A DNA stretch of 64,000 nucleotides from Certhia americana (Eukaryota > Chordata > Aves > Passeriformes > Certhiidae): the NCBI GenBank assembly GCA_018697195.1, contig CM031858.1, positions 104,753,406 to 104,817,405 on the forward strand. Reading direction: 5' to 3'. The notes under the pieces were generated by a model, which ran no database searches, was not told the origin of the DNA, and was given only the letters and a program-made list of their open reading frames with translations. The position numbers were made by a program, and so were the translations under genes. Every line of letters begins with the position of its first letter. The first letter of the stretch is position 1. Shown here piece by piece: positions 28,051 to 40,800 of this stretch.

Positions 28051-29461
28051 AGGTTTCTGTGGAAGTGTTTTCCATTTCTAGTGCTCACCTGAAGAGTTAA
28101 ACAGGGACGCAACCATATTTCTGCTTTTGGTAGCACGTAATGATCCCCAAGATGCAAATAAAAGAGAGAGCTGCAGCTGTGTGAAAATATTCCTGCTGCT
28201 ATGTTATTAAGTACAAGGGGATGAACGTAAGGGCAGGAAGCCTGTGATTAAGAGCAGGTTTGTGAGGTGTACGTGACTCAAACTTTGACACGGTTTGAAC
28301 TCGGTGCTGACTCAATCTTACCCCTGCTCATGAGGCTGAGTTTGTGCCTGAACATCTCTTACATCCATGCTCTTTGAATCAAACAGGATGCAAAACTCTT
28401 CTGATGTAAAGAATTTTTTAGGCTGCTATTTATTCTACTGACATAAAACTATGTTTTTGGGAAATACTATGTGTTACCACAGACTCGGGAAAGTACAGAT
28501 GAGTGTGAGATACTCTCTGGGACAGAGGACAAATAGAGTTAACTTACTGCTTCCTCTGCAGTTGCTGTACATCCTGTGGAATGAAGAATCAGACAAGGAA
28601 AATGAAGTATTTTTCTTTTTTAACACAGATCTTTTGTTTCAAGTGTCTTTGTGGTTCCCACTCAATAATGGCAATAACATGGCTAGTGCCCTGGGCAAAA
28701 GGTGTAGTATTCCTGAGTACAAAAGAGAAATGGAAATGGAAAGAGTTCAAGTGTTTCAGGAGATGGCCTTAGGCAACTGTGTTTTATGACTTGGATGCCT
28801 ATGTGCTATCAGACTACAAATACTATAGATCTCATGTTTTCCATCATCTTGGTCATTCTGCTTACATTATATATATGTATACATAACTTGGCTAAAAATA
28901 AAATAATGTCAAGCTCAGACAGCCACAGGCAAGAAAGGTGGAAAAGGGAGATTTTGCCTTTAGCTAAACCATGTATATAAAGGGCCTGGAGAAGAGGATG
29001 CCATGTTTCATCTTCCTCAGGCAAGTCTGACCAAGAACATTAAAATTCCCTCTGATGCTCCAGGTTAGCCTGGGAGAGTTGGGCCTTAGAAGGCTTAATG
29101 CCCCCAAAACACCAGCAAGATGTGAATCTTGTGGTGAAACCAGATACTTGGAAACAGTGCCTCTTCTTCAGGAGATGCTTGGCTGGTCTGTCCCTTGGCA
29201 CCATTTGTATATATTTCCATTACAAGAAAAGTACCAAAAAAATAGGAGTTCCATGAGATGTGCCTCTGCTGGTTAAAGCTGCTCAAGAAAGGCAGCTCTT
29301 GGAGGGGTTGGTTCCACAGCTGGAAGCAGGTTACAGCAGCCACTAGCATGACTTGACCCTGCAATGGCAGCTGCGGTCCTGGCTAGCACTACCCCTAATC
29401 ATACATCCATAGCTCAGCTTGTGCCTGAGAACCTTTAGAGACTTTTTACAGAGGCATAGAG

Positions 29462-29722
29462 TGATAGAGGACAAATGGAAACAATTTTAAATCAGGAAAG
29501 TAGAGTTGCAGAGTAGATTTTAGGAAGACCTTCACTGTGAGGTAAGGTAGTGGAACAAGTTGTTCAAAGAAGATGTGGGTACCCCATCTCTGGCAGTGTT
29601 CAAGGTCAGGTTGGGTGGGGCTTATGGCTTGTCTGGTGGAAGTTGTCCCTGCCCATTGCAGGGGGTTTGGAACTTGGTGATTTTTAAGATCCCTACCAAC
29701 CTAAGCCTTTTTATGAGTCTAT
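29462..29722 (+). mobile_element. CR1 retrotransposon 3' end (5'-truncated)
   Basis: Sense-orientation CR1 3' region. In order it shows 'taggaagaccttcactgtgagg', 'tggaacaagttgttcaaagaag', 'tgtgggtaccccatctctgg', 'agtgttcaaggtcaggttgg', 'gttgtccctgcccattgc' and 'aagatccctaccaacctaag'. This is the terminal part of ORF2 and the 3' UTR in the usual avian arrangement. About 260 bp remain, 5'-truncated, with a degraded terminal tail ('tttttatgagtct'). There is no functional coding capacity. Confidence 0.9.
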
Positions 29723-30113
29723 TGCAATTGTGCTGATGGGGTTCTCCAAACAGGGCTTCTGCCCAGGGCATTGCACTGCAAAGCAGCAACACAGTCACTG
29801 GGACTGCTTTCACCTTTCTGTCTCAAGCGTTGCTGCACAGGGAGGATGCATCTGTCTAGGACCTCCTTTTAGAAGCATTTAGCTGTGAATCAGAACACAT
29901 TAAAGCAGGTAACTAAAGTAACTGTTATTGAGCTCTGAATGACAAATCCTTAAGATGAAAATTTCTGAGCAGAAGTTCCAGCAAGTCATACGGGGGCCCT
30001 TAATGGATGCAATAAGCAAACATAAAAAAGTCACTCTAAAATATAAAGTAAATAATGAAATTATTGGTTCATAAAAACTCTGAAGAAAAAAATATTTAAG
30101 CAGTTGCGTAGGA
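29723..30113. other. Unique spacer between CR1 and LTR
   Basis: About 390 bp of non-coding sequence with no recognised motif. Confidence 0.6.
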
Positions 30114-30693
30114 TGGTTTAACCTTGATCAACAGCCAAATACCATGCAGCCACACACTCACTCCCCCACCAGTAAGTTGGGAAAAGAATCAGAAGGACAA
30201 AAGCTGGAAAACGTGTGGGTTGAGAGAGATACTTTCATAGGAAAAGCAAGTCATGCACAGAGGCAAAGCAAAACAAGGAATTAATTCACTGCTTCTTATG
30301 GGAAGCAAGTGTTCAGCCATCTCCAGGAGAGCAGGACCCTGTTACATGTTATGGTTACTTGAGAATACAAATGCTGTCACTCTAAATGTCCCAATTCCTT
30401 CTTCTTCTCCCCACTTTATACACTGAGTGTGATGTCATATGGTATGGAATATCCCTTTGGTCAGTTGGTGTCACCTGTCCTGGCTGAGTCTCCTCTCAGC
30501 CTCTCATGCACCCCATACTTCTTCACCAGCATGACAGTACCAGGAGCAGAAAAGGCCTTGTCTCTGTGTAAACCCTGCTCAGCAGTTACAAAACCATCAT
30601 TTTATTATTGTAAACCTGTGTTCAGCACCAAAACACAGACCCATTCCAGCCTCTGTGCAGAAATTTGACTCTACCCCAGACAAAATCAGCACG
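30114..30693 (-). mobile_element. Solo LTR, same general family as the block at 61.5-61.86 kb
   Basis: A 580-bp block of a common avian LTR type, read on the minus strand. Its plus-strand landmarks are 'aaccttgatcaacagccaaa', 'catgcacagaggcaaagc', 'tgttcagccatctccagg', 'gtcatatggtatggaata', 'ccctttggtcagttgg' and a right end 'caaaatcagcacg', which reads as cgtgctgattttg on the minus strand. The minus-strand promoter shows a TATA box (tttata at 30415-30420 on plus) and a CRE-like tgatgtcat (30430-30438). The TG...CA termini are decayed (the last base is mutated) and no clean target duplication is visible. No internal retroviral sequence adjoins it. The family (ERVL-type) is inferred from its similarity to the LTR-like block beside the ERVL body at 58-62 kb. 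Confidence 0.8.
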
Positions 30694-33600
30694 TTATGGT
30701 ATTCTCTGGAAGTTGTTTCCTCCTTATGCTGCTTCTATTCATGTTACTCTCATGAATTCCTAAATGTATTTTACTTGGTGGTGTAAGTCTAGCATTTCAG
30801 TATGAAAAAGTAAACCAAAGAAAACTACATCCCATGGTAGCCTGACATACAAAACTGGATAAAAATCTGCTCTGGAGATTTGTTTCAATGCTGGGCAGTT
30901 AATTTAAAGCCAGCCCAACCTGTCATTGCTCTTAGCCCAGTTCCAAACCCCACTGAAATCCATGGCAAGGCAGGGAGTGAGTTCTGACAAGGCTGAAGAG
31001 CATTTTGATGGTTATTCTGGAATTAATTTGGTGGTTTTATGAAAGGTTTTGGGTGGCAAGCATTTAGGCTGCAGTGTGGGTTGATATCCTGTGTTACTTG
31101 ACCAGAACCCACTTACCCATGACGTGGACAATGAAGACAGTCAGTGAGGGAGCTTTGCTGGGGGAGCACATGCTCACCAGTCTCCATGGGATTTCCTGAT
31201 GACATCTAATCTGGGATTATTATCCCTTCATGAAACACTATAGAAACCATGGAATTGCATGGATATACTGGTTCTATACTGTGCCTGGTCTTCCATATCT
31301 TATAAGCATTAGCTCCAGTTCCTTTATATGTATCGGTGCTCTTCCATGGTAGTCTGTCTGCTTACAGTGGCAGAGAGCTATGAGGACTGAAGGAGCTGTA
31401 TGAAAGCAGCAGGAAAGCTGTTGCTACCTGTTTAGGAGTCCCTCCGGTGGGTGTAGAAGATGTAAGGCCCAGGAGACTTCTTATACCATTCAGACATGCT
31501 TGGAAACATCCTTGTGTTTTGATGCTGTTTCAGTGGGGTCAGCAATCTCCCTGATCTGGTTTGTTTGGTTTATATTTTGGACAAATAATCAGTGATCTTG
31601 CTTCCTGCCCATGCTTTGCTCTGTTAGTTTAGCTCTGGGTTTAATCATGCTATTCAGTTGCAGTGAATTTTTTATAATTGCTTTGTGAAGAAGAGAATCA
31701 TCCTTTGTTGTTGAAAGGAGTGATGTGATGGGAAACCGGAATTTAACTCACAAGGTATGACAGCCATTGCCTCAGCACCATCGGTGTCAAAGTGAGGTCA
31801 GGTGAGAATTGATGACTGCCTCAGCCTTGTCTCCAGAATGTCCAGGAGGAAACACGGCTAAAAGGCCTCTAGACAGGATGGGGTAACAACAGTTATCATA
31901 AAATACTATTGCACAAACTGATAAAAATCATCTGCTCTTGGCTGAACCTGAAATGCATGTCCTTGCTGCAGCTGAGCCTTTGCATGGTGGCAGATGCTTC
32001 TGCAGTCTGAGCTGATAAAGCTGCTGAGCTGAGAGGGCAAGGAAAATTCCTATCTGACCATACTCACATTTTTTGATAGAGCAATTGGGAAAAAACCCCA
32101 CCTGATCAAAAGTGGCAGGTTATGTTCTTATCAACTTCTAACAATTCCTGCTATGGGGAAAATTGAGCTGTTTGAGACTGAGAGTAAAAGTAGCTAATAA
32201 AGGATAAGAACCCTTACATAGTTTTCCATAATCCCTTCCATAAAAATGCATCTCACAGGCATTAATGAATCAACCTATAACATTTTACAGTCAGGCAAAG
32301 ACTTCAGCAAGGCTAAATAAGGAATATTTGAAGGGTCAGTCTTGGGTCATTTGGAGAGGCCAGTCTGGGCGCTTACGTAAGACAAGATGAGTAAGTGAGC
32401 ATAGAGCTTGCACAGAGTCCTTAGGATTGCTCCAGGCTGTGACTTCAGTGATCACTGCCCAAAGGGCATTTCTGAACATTTCCTAAACATCAGCCCTGCT
32501 GTAAGTGTTGGAGCTTAATGGCTTTTCTCTTGTTCAAAGAAAAAAAAAAAAAGGAGGTGTCACAGCTGATAAAGCAGTTACTTAAAATATCTATTTTACT
32601 CTGCTTTTGTAATTGCCACAATCTTTTGTCAGCTGATTCTTCCTTTAGGTTTAAAACACAGAAGTTTGTAAACAGGAGTGGACTGGAAAAACTGTGTAGC
32701 TGCACAGGGGGGAAGAGCAGATGTTTATGTGACCAACATTTCTGAAGAATTTGGTCGGCCACAGGGAGACCCTAACAAACGGCATCCTGAGCATCTCTCT
32801 GGAAGGCTTGCCACCATTTTTATCCCTGCTGGGTCAGGTGTGACAGACATTTACACCACCAGTCCCCCGTGCTGGGTGTCAGGGGGCAGGATCCTCTGTG
32901 GGGAATGTGAGGGTGAGCACGCCATCCAGCCCTTGTTTCCACATCAGGAGCATCATGGCTCTTCCCTGGCTTTTGGAGGTCTCACTGGACTCACAGTCTG
33001 AGCACCATGAGAATATTTACTTCTATGGGGCAGGAAGGGATATGCTTGTATAAGCACAAGCATGGCACAGTCTCTGTCACTGCCTGAGATGCTGGTGCTG
33101 CTCCTTGCAGTGCAGTACATGGAGGTAGTGTCTGATCAGATGCTGGTTGGATTCAAATCTATTCAGCAAATGCTTGCCCAGAGCCCCTGATCCTCAAGGT
33201 GTCATATGCAGACAAGGTAACTTCAGAAACCTTCCTCTGAAGCAGCTTAGGAACAACACCTCAGAGATATTTCTTTCACAGATGATCTCTGAGTTTCTAG
33301 GGGAGATGGTCTGGAAAGCAAGCTAAAGATCCATTCAAGGAAAACAGTGTAGGCACAGTTATTTTATGTTTTGGGTACAGTATTACACAGCACATGATGT
33401 GAATCCTGCAAATCTCTGCTGAAGATCCTGATATAATGCTCTCAGCACTCCTTGATAAGCTCTATGACACTTGGCAAGCTGGGAAAACCTCAATGGTAGT
33501 GAGCAGAAGTCCATTGACACCCTGCAATGTAAAGCTCAGAAGATCATTGTGACAAAATGTATTTCTTTAGGGAAAAAAAAATCCCTCTCTCTGGTAGAGT

Positions 33601-34200
33601 AGCTATCTTATCACTGGATCTGATTCAGACCAGCCACTTGAGCCTGAGGCTCTCACGACTAATTTCATGTGAGAACTTCATTAGCAACATCCTGAAGTTA
33701 ACAAGCTTATTTGCTTATATATATTTTTTTTACTTCTTTTCCCTAAAGTCATTGTTTCTTTTGGAGCCACTTCTGAGTTCATAATCCTTTGCATTTGAAG
33801 TCACAGCTTTACAAGAAAGTATCTCATTTTCTTAACAAACTGACTTCCTATTTTAGTGGAATAAATTGAATAGCTTCATGAAAAATGCCCACATCAACAA
33901 AAAAAAAAAAAAAAAAAAAAAAAGCCAGAACAAAAAAATCTCCCCCAAAGCCCAGATCATGTTTTCATAATGATGGTGACATTAAGGACACATTAGCGCT
34001 CTGTGTTTTATTCTAATTGCAGTTGCACTGGAAGAATTAAATATTTATACTTGTGTGCACTTCTTTCCCTTCTGACAGCATAGAGAACATGTTGAACTTT
34101 TCTGAGACTGTGATGTGATAAAAGTTTTTCAATGTATGCTAATATACATATGATATATATTCAACAACACTTTCTTATTACAGCTGTTGAGATCTGTCAA
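30694..34200. other. Non-coding unique DNA
   Basis: No recognised gene or mobile element. The frame 32678-33001 (107 codons, plus) lies in a slightly GC-richer stretch, but its product matches nothing I recognise. A-rich runs lie at about 32540-32551, and a 25-A run lies at 33899-33923. Confidence 0.55.
33899..33923. repeat. Poly(A) tract, 25 A
   Basis: An uninterrupted run of 25 A. No upstream retroposed transcript or target-site duplication can be recognised. Confidence 0.95.
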
Positions 34201-34275
34201 AGGATGACCCTGCTTGAGCAGGGAGTTTGGACCACTGTGGTCCATTCTGACTTTGCCCATTCTGTGACTCTCTGA
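34201..34275 (+). mobile_element. CR1 3' terminal fragment
   Basis: Sense-orientation CR1 tail: 'aggatgaccctgcttgagca', then 'gggagtttggaccactgtgg', 'tccattctga' and the tail 'cccattctgtgactctctga'. About 75 bp survive, the extreme 3' end of one element. It lies less than 100 bp from the LTR at 34364. Confidence 0.8.
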
Positions 34276-34363
34276 AGAAAGTACAAACAAACATAGGCCT
34301 CTGTTTCAGTAGACTTTTCGTTAGGGGTAGAAATGAGCCAAGACACAGACTCTCATTTAACAG

Positions 34364-34860
34364 TGTCAAAAGGATCCTGGTTTATCCTTCTTTACAGCTC
34401 AGCCATCCTGACTGACTACAGCAAGCTCCTACTGTAGGGTCCAACTGCAGACTCTGACTGCTGCCTATTTCCTGCTGGACTATGACTACAAGTATTGGTT
34501 TGCAGACTCTGACAGCAGGCTTTTACCTGGCTCCACTATGACTGCAGGCTCCAACAGCAGGCTCTAACTCCATCAGACCCAAACTGACCTCACAGCTGAT
34601 CTTTTACAGCAGCAAATCTCTTCCTTGTTTTATTCTTCTTTGCATCTCTCTGGATCATTCCTTCCCTGTCAGGGCCCTCTTCCTCAGGGAGGCCCCTCTT
34701 CATCAGAAGGCTTCCTTGATCAGCCAACCCAGCCCTTTAATCACTTATCTTTGTCAGTTACAGCTGTGACCCATTAAGGGCAAGGCTGTTCCTCTTCTTT
34801 GGTAATTAGTATACCTGTAACTTATCAGGGGCAAGGTTGCCTGTAATCCCTTCTTTCACA
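34364..34860 (-). mobile_element. Solo LTR of an endogenous retrovirus
   Basis: A 497-bp block with LTR-like ends: plus-strand start tgtcaaaaggat, end aatcccttctttcaca, whose reverse complement (tgtgaaagaagggatt) matches the start imperfectly. The flanks are taacag (left) and ccacag (right), so four of six bases match as a possible worn target-site duplication. On the minus strand an AATAAA signal lies at 34629-34634 (tttatt on plus). Internally there is a degenerate 55-bp tandem repeat: tgcagactctgac at 34446 and 34501, with a third partial copy at 34543. There are no gag or pol traces alongside, hence solo. The pattern resembles a common passerine LTR, but the family name is uncertain. Confidence 0.75.
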
Positions 34861-37800
34861 CCACAGGTCTCAAGTGCTTCTCATGTTAATGGACATGTCT
34901 GCAAAGGGCACATGGATGCTCACGGCCTAGCAAAAAATGGTGCTCCGGAAACCCAAAATTTCTCCATCTTTTTCATTAAATCTAGTTATCTTGGGCAACA
35001 CTGCCATACAATTTCTCTTTTAAACAGAAAAGGTTTTATCCTCAACGTTCTGTCTAAAGTCTCATTTTCCCATTCTTAACATCCTCAGTGTGCCTGGAGA
35101 CACAGATGTATTTAATTTGTATTAATTACAAATTAATTAATTAATTAGTAATTAATTTTAATTGCCATTCATATTGAGTGCTATGTCTTACTGCTGGTAA
35201 AGGAGAAAGACCATTGAATTTTGGAGTTTCACCACATCATCTCCTTGACTGCAAAGGACTCTGCAGCTGGGGTAGTTCTAAGAATTATTAAAGAGAGACA
35301 GTAATGCAGCACACAGTTGTCATTTAATTGTTGTACAATTTCCTTATTCAGTTTAGAATAAAGATAAAATTAGAGAAAAAGCTCTAAAACCTTTGTCTTA
35401 GCACGTCAGAACTGTAAGCTTGCACCAAATCCCCTAGAGTAAATACATATGGCTGCAATGATTTCATTTGAGCCCTGGTGAATTACACTAAGTAGAGCTC
35501 ATATTCTGTTATTACAAAGGTTATTGTTTTTCATAAGACCTTCAGATGCACTGAAATAACTTAGAATGGGTCTGACTGTGCTTTCACAGATGTTGCAAAT
35601 GCAAAATATCCATCAGTTATAACAGGAATAATGGTGAAAGGGGGTGAAAATCAGTTTTGTGCGCTTACTGACAACCCCACACATTTTCAAGAAAAAGAAA
35701 AAAGATGTTTTCCTTTTCAATGATTCTTTTCAGACTGATGACCTTTTTTTTTTTTTTACCATAGTGAAATCAAAGGAAGAATATAGAAAAGGAGAGAAAC
35801 CTCATTCTGGACCCTGAAAAAAGGCAAAGGTGTAGTGCTTGAATCCTTCAGCTGGTCAGCTGATTTCCAACCTGATCATCTTCTGGTTGTATGGCTTTTT
35901 CTGAGTCATGATCTGCTACTGATGCCTAAATTAAAATTCTCCCACTGAAGGGAGTGCAGGTTCTGAATCTTAGGTAAAGCTGCTACCAGTCTGTCTGTCT
36001 CCTGCACAAAAGTGATGTAAATATTCACTGTGCCTTTGATGTGACCAGGTTAAAACTCTCTCAGTATTCAGACAAAATGTCTTTCTAGTTCACTTGTGCC
36101 CATTCTTCATTGAAAAGTGTTATTTATTTTCCTCACATGAATTATATTCTTGCACCCTAAGACTGTCAAGTCTAGCAGTTTTATACAGACAGAGCAAATG
36201 GCAAGAGTCAAATGCACAAGGCTTCCCCTCAGACTCCCTCTCTACAGCTAAATATACTTGCTTAGGCTAATCTTATCTGTCCAGGGCTTTCCTCTTGAAG
36301 TTATGTCATTCCAAGGCTGCCAGACTTCTTGTTGCTCTATTGTTTCCTGAAACACAGAATACATTCTGTTTCCTGGCTTCCTCAGCTCAGGAATTGGTTG
36401 CCATCTGTCAAGTAGTCGAATGCATATATTTTCAGCAGTAATATAAGTAAATCAAAAAACAGTAAAGGAAAAAGAAAATCAATCCCATTTTTGAGATGCC
36501 ACAGAAAACAGTACATGGACCCCAGGAGTCCACCTACCACAAGCTGAAAACCACAAACTAAGACAGAAATAACACAAACAATGATGAATGAATTGATAAG
36601 AGAGACATAAAAAGGCAATATGGGAAACACTGGACTGATTAGAGTGAGTGGTCTTTAATTCAGTGGCTTCTTCCTACCTCTGGTGAGTGCTAAGATTTTT
36701 CAGAAAACAAAACAAAACAAATCATAAGGGAGTGTTTTTTTAGGGGAGCTTTCCTGGAGCGCCTTATTTTATGCACTGAAAATAAAAATGTTGCTCTCTG
36801 TCATATTATTTGTTATTCTTTCACTGAAACAATGCGTGTATACATCATCAAAATGGCCTGTGCCCCCTAAATCTTTTAGAAGGCTGCTGTGCCTGGGCTA
36901 AGTAAAGTCTTGTGTTAAATGAGTTTGACAGTCCAGTCACGCATTTTAATGGGAATGTTTCTTGGTGATATATATATATGTTTATTATCTTTCACTTTAG
37001 GAAATGGTTTCATAGTGTTTTGTTGTGGGAAAAGAAAAAAAATCTCAGTGGATGCCTACTTTCAGTTAGCACTGGATGTCTGGTTGTATATAAGGCATAT
37101 TTTGAAATGCTATGTTAAATACTTTCCATCTTTCACCTGGAGCTTGGGGACAGAAAAAGCCTGAATGAGAAGAGGTTTAGCCAGGATTCTATTCTTCTGA
37201 TTTAATTAAAATTTTCCATTTAGAGCAGAAGTTAATATTTCCCATTATTTCCATGTTTTTTTAAATACTCCGGGAAAAACACGACAGGCATAGCAAAAAA
37301 AGCATCTCCTAAATTCACCTTTGCATGATAATACTGAGGTTGTAATATTTATGACTTATGGCTTCATCATCCTGAGCAGAAACTCTTGACAGTTACCAAA
37401 TGCCCTTGATTTGCTGAATAGCATAATAATTCATCCTTCACTTGAAGTGTGGAAATTCAGGTGCCTATTCAACAACTTCATGGCTACAGTTTAACAAGAA
37501 AACTTTCAGAAAGAGGGAATTTATTAGTCTTCAATTTAGTTGGCTTTTTCCTAGTAGCTGGAAGTCAGCATGTCATCAAGGGTAAAAAAAAAGAGAGCTA
37601 AAAACATGAATTAAAATATGCTGCTGTATTTTGGCATAATGAGTATTATAAAAGAAAACTGTGTTTGTGTGCTTTGAATAAGAACATGCATGGAAATAGC
37701 CAAATATGATTTACAGCTAGACTAAAGTTAGAGTACAGTTAATTTCCTTAACAGATCAAATTCTGGGGAAGAAGAATGGGTGATAATTATTATATTTCAC

Positions 37801-40800
37801 GCATTTAAGTTCTATATCCCACATAACCACATGGTGTTACCTAATGCAGTTTCAAATCAAAAAAGGGCCTGCTGGCTTGGGTTCATACAAGACTGATGCG
37901 TATTTTGTTTGTTAAATGATAATTTCCATGGGAATAGACAATCTGATAGAACAGGAATGAGAAAACTCCTTTTCTAGTGGTATTATTTGGTATTAAAACT
38001 GATCCTGGAAGCACTAACAAAGACTGAGGTGAGAGCTTGTCAGGAATTTTCCCTAGAAAGTGGTAATTCATTAAAAAAAAGAAGTGTTTTAAGGAAGTCC
38101 ACCAGTTTTCATAAGACTAGAGAGAACTGCTGGTGGTTTTGCCCCATGCTTGTCCAGGCTTCTCATTTCTGTTGCTTGGAGGTTACATTCTCAGCATGGT
38201 GGTCTCAGGTCTGGCAGCTCTGGAGTTTGTTGAAAGGGTTTAAAGTGTCTCTGAAATCCAGGCTCAGCTGCTCTTGAATGCTTGGCCCCTTAACAGGGAA
38301 CCTGGAGAGTACTTATGTATCTAATTCCATCACAACTTAAAAGTAAGAGTCATGAATACATCTGCATCTGCTCTGAACACTGCTAGAAAAAAATCTGTGA
38401 GGACGTCACAGAGAAAAGAAACCAGTAACCACCAGACTGCAAAAGATTTAGCCTCTCCCCGGACATAAGCCCTCAGCTCAGTAGTGAACAGAATTTTGTC
38501 TTTGGCTTTAATCAGTTTAAAATGATCCACAGTGAGGCAGAAGTCAAGACAAGAAAGAGTAAACAGAAGAATGGTCTCAACTTTTAATCAGGATACACTT
38601 TGGTTTTTCTTGGCTCAGTAAGGAATCCTTCAAGATAGATGGTCCAGACTGTGAAGGAATGGTGGAATGGGCTCCTCTGGTTTCTCTGGGCTCCTTAAAG
38701 TTTGCTTGCCAGGTAAATGAGACACCTAAAAACTCACATAGCAAACTTCGCATTGGCAAAAATTTGAACATTTTCTTTGACAAACATAACTTCTAGGGCT
38801 ATGCATTGAAAGAAAAAAAAAAAAAAGAAAAAGAACAGGAAAAGATACCCAGAAAGAAATAAAAAATATCAAAAGTTGAGAAATCAGAACAAAATAACAG
38901 CTTGAGAGAGGCGCTGGTTTGTTATGCTGCCACAAAACAGATCAATCCATGCCTTGAAGTGAGCACCCATGCGTATATTCTTTTCAGCTGAGGTGTCTGC
39001 AAAACTTAAATAGATCTTCTGCCACATTCTGTTATCATAAATCTCTAGCCTCTCTCTAGCAGCTTGAATCAGAAATACTTTTCAGGTCCTAGTTTTAATT
39101 GCCTGCAGTGCTAGCAGTCATTTGAGAAACGCATGTTGTTCAACAGTTATGGAAGCCAGGCTGCACTTCTAACTAGTAAAAATAGGTTCCAGGACTTTCA
39201 GAAGATGAAATACATCTGTTGAAAGCAGATACAAACTGCTGAAAACACTTACAAAATATGCTCTGACAGAAGTCATGAGACTTATAACCTCCCAGAGTGT
39301 TTGTGGTCCTGCTATTTTTATGTCATATGCCCAGTAAGCACACAGGGGAAGAAAACACAATGGTCACCACCTCTTCTTGAACTGACAGGTGAAACACACA
39401 CATCCTAGAACTGGAGAATGTGATATCGCCTACAGTACTATCCTGAAAATTACAATGATAGGAAAGGCTCCATCTTAGCATGACAATTAATATTGCCATT
39501 TGATTTATCTAGAGAAGAGTGTCACCTGCCCCTTTGAGCAGTAGAAATCTGTCAGATTTCATGATACCCAGAAGCTGGACCTCTGGTAACAGCATGACAT
39601 ATCTTGCCTTGGGTCTTTTGCCTTGAAACTTCTGCTGCTGAACATGTCATTTTTGGTGAGTCTGGGGTGTAACCTAATCACTTATCATAGTAAATAGAAC
39701 AGAGTTTCGGACTTTTGAGCTACAGAGTGACATAGCTTTTGTCTGAATGCTCTGGGTTTTTTTTTTTCAGCATGCTTCCTAAAAATGTGGAAACAACACG
39801 GTTTTTCAGTAAGAGCTGCAGAAATATCGTATGTACGAGTTTGAATTTATATAACTCCTAACTATGTTTTATATTTCAATGTTTATTGAATTCTCTCTTT
39901 TCACCAAAGAGTCTTTCTGGGAGTTTCTTGGGCCTGAGTATCTGCTATATAATCCACAAGAGTTCCCCAGAGGATCAGGCCTCCCTGCCTGCTCTACTTT
40001 GCAGTAAAAGGCAGAGCAGGGCATCCTGATGTGGCAGCATCTTGATATATGTAGAGCCCTGAGTCTTTCTGAGATAATTTGGTATGTAAGGCAGAATTAT
40101 ACTTCCCTTGGTTTTTATACTGTTCCAAGTACATAATAATAATCATTATAATTCTACTGGTGTCCAAGAGATAATCTTCCTAGGTAGGTATTTTTGAGAC
40201 ACATCCCCTGAATTCACTTTCTGCATCTTCAGTGTCATTCTTCTGCAACAGCAAAAGCAGAGTTTGGTTTTGTCTTGAAGACACAAGAAAGACATGTTTC
40301 ATATACATTATGATGCTCATGCTACTGCAAAATACCAGAAAAAAAGCACTTCAAAGACCTCTGCTAGGTATGACTGAAGTCCCACTGATAAAGCCTTACT
40401 GTATCAAACAGCCTAAGTAACCAAATTCATTGTCATGGTTAGCCAATATTGCTGAATATTTAATATATTTCTTCTTGTTCTTAACAGGATTTTGACATTA
40501 TATATACAAATTTCTAAAAGAGCACCATTACCATTTTTATAATAGTACATAGTTTTTGGAGGGCTGCTGCCGCTGTTATGCTGGAATCAGTGAAAGATGA
40601 TTTTAGGGGAATTTCCTAGTTTTCTTCTATTCAGAAGGGGAGAAAAGTGCTTGCTCTACAAGTTGTCCATGTTATCTCCCAATCTTCTTCAATTTCTTTC
40701 ATGTCTTCAAACTGTATGTAGTTTCTCTGAGTCAATGTTCCTGTTGAGAGCTCTCTGTACATTTTATGCTTAGAATAATCTTCTGCTTAAGATAATATTC

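Larger units (their letters stand above)
14905..29461. other. Non-coding unique DNA with simple repeats
   Basis: Over 14 kb without a recognisable gene or transposable element. The longest frame (17560-17961, 133 codons, plus) begins in a pyrimidine-rich stretch and resembles no family; frames at 19833-20195 (120 codons) and 28451-28789 (112 codons) are equally anonymous. Simple repeats are TA/TG at 15484-15527, AT-rich at 16631-16755, poly(A) at 24849-24879 and a T-run near 27582-27596. A modest GC-rich block lies at 27890-28050. Splice-like sequences occur, but no consistent exon set could be assembled. Confidence 0.55.

Noticed and set aside
32678..33001. 107-codon plus-strand frame in a GC-richer patch
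   Set aside because: Low stop density follows from local GC. No domain or homologue is recognised, and overlapping frames on the other strand are equally open.
36382..36630. Hydrophobic 82-codon minus-strand frame resembling a membrane protein
   Set aside because: T-rich DNA translates to Leu/Phe/Ile runs. No signal, family pattern or gene context.
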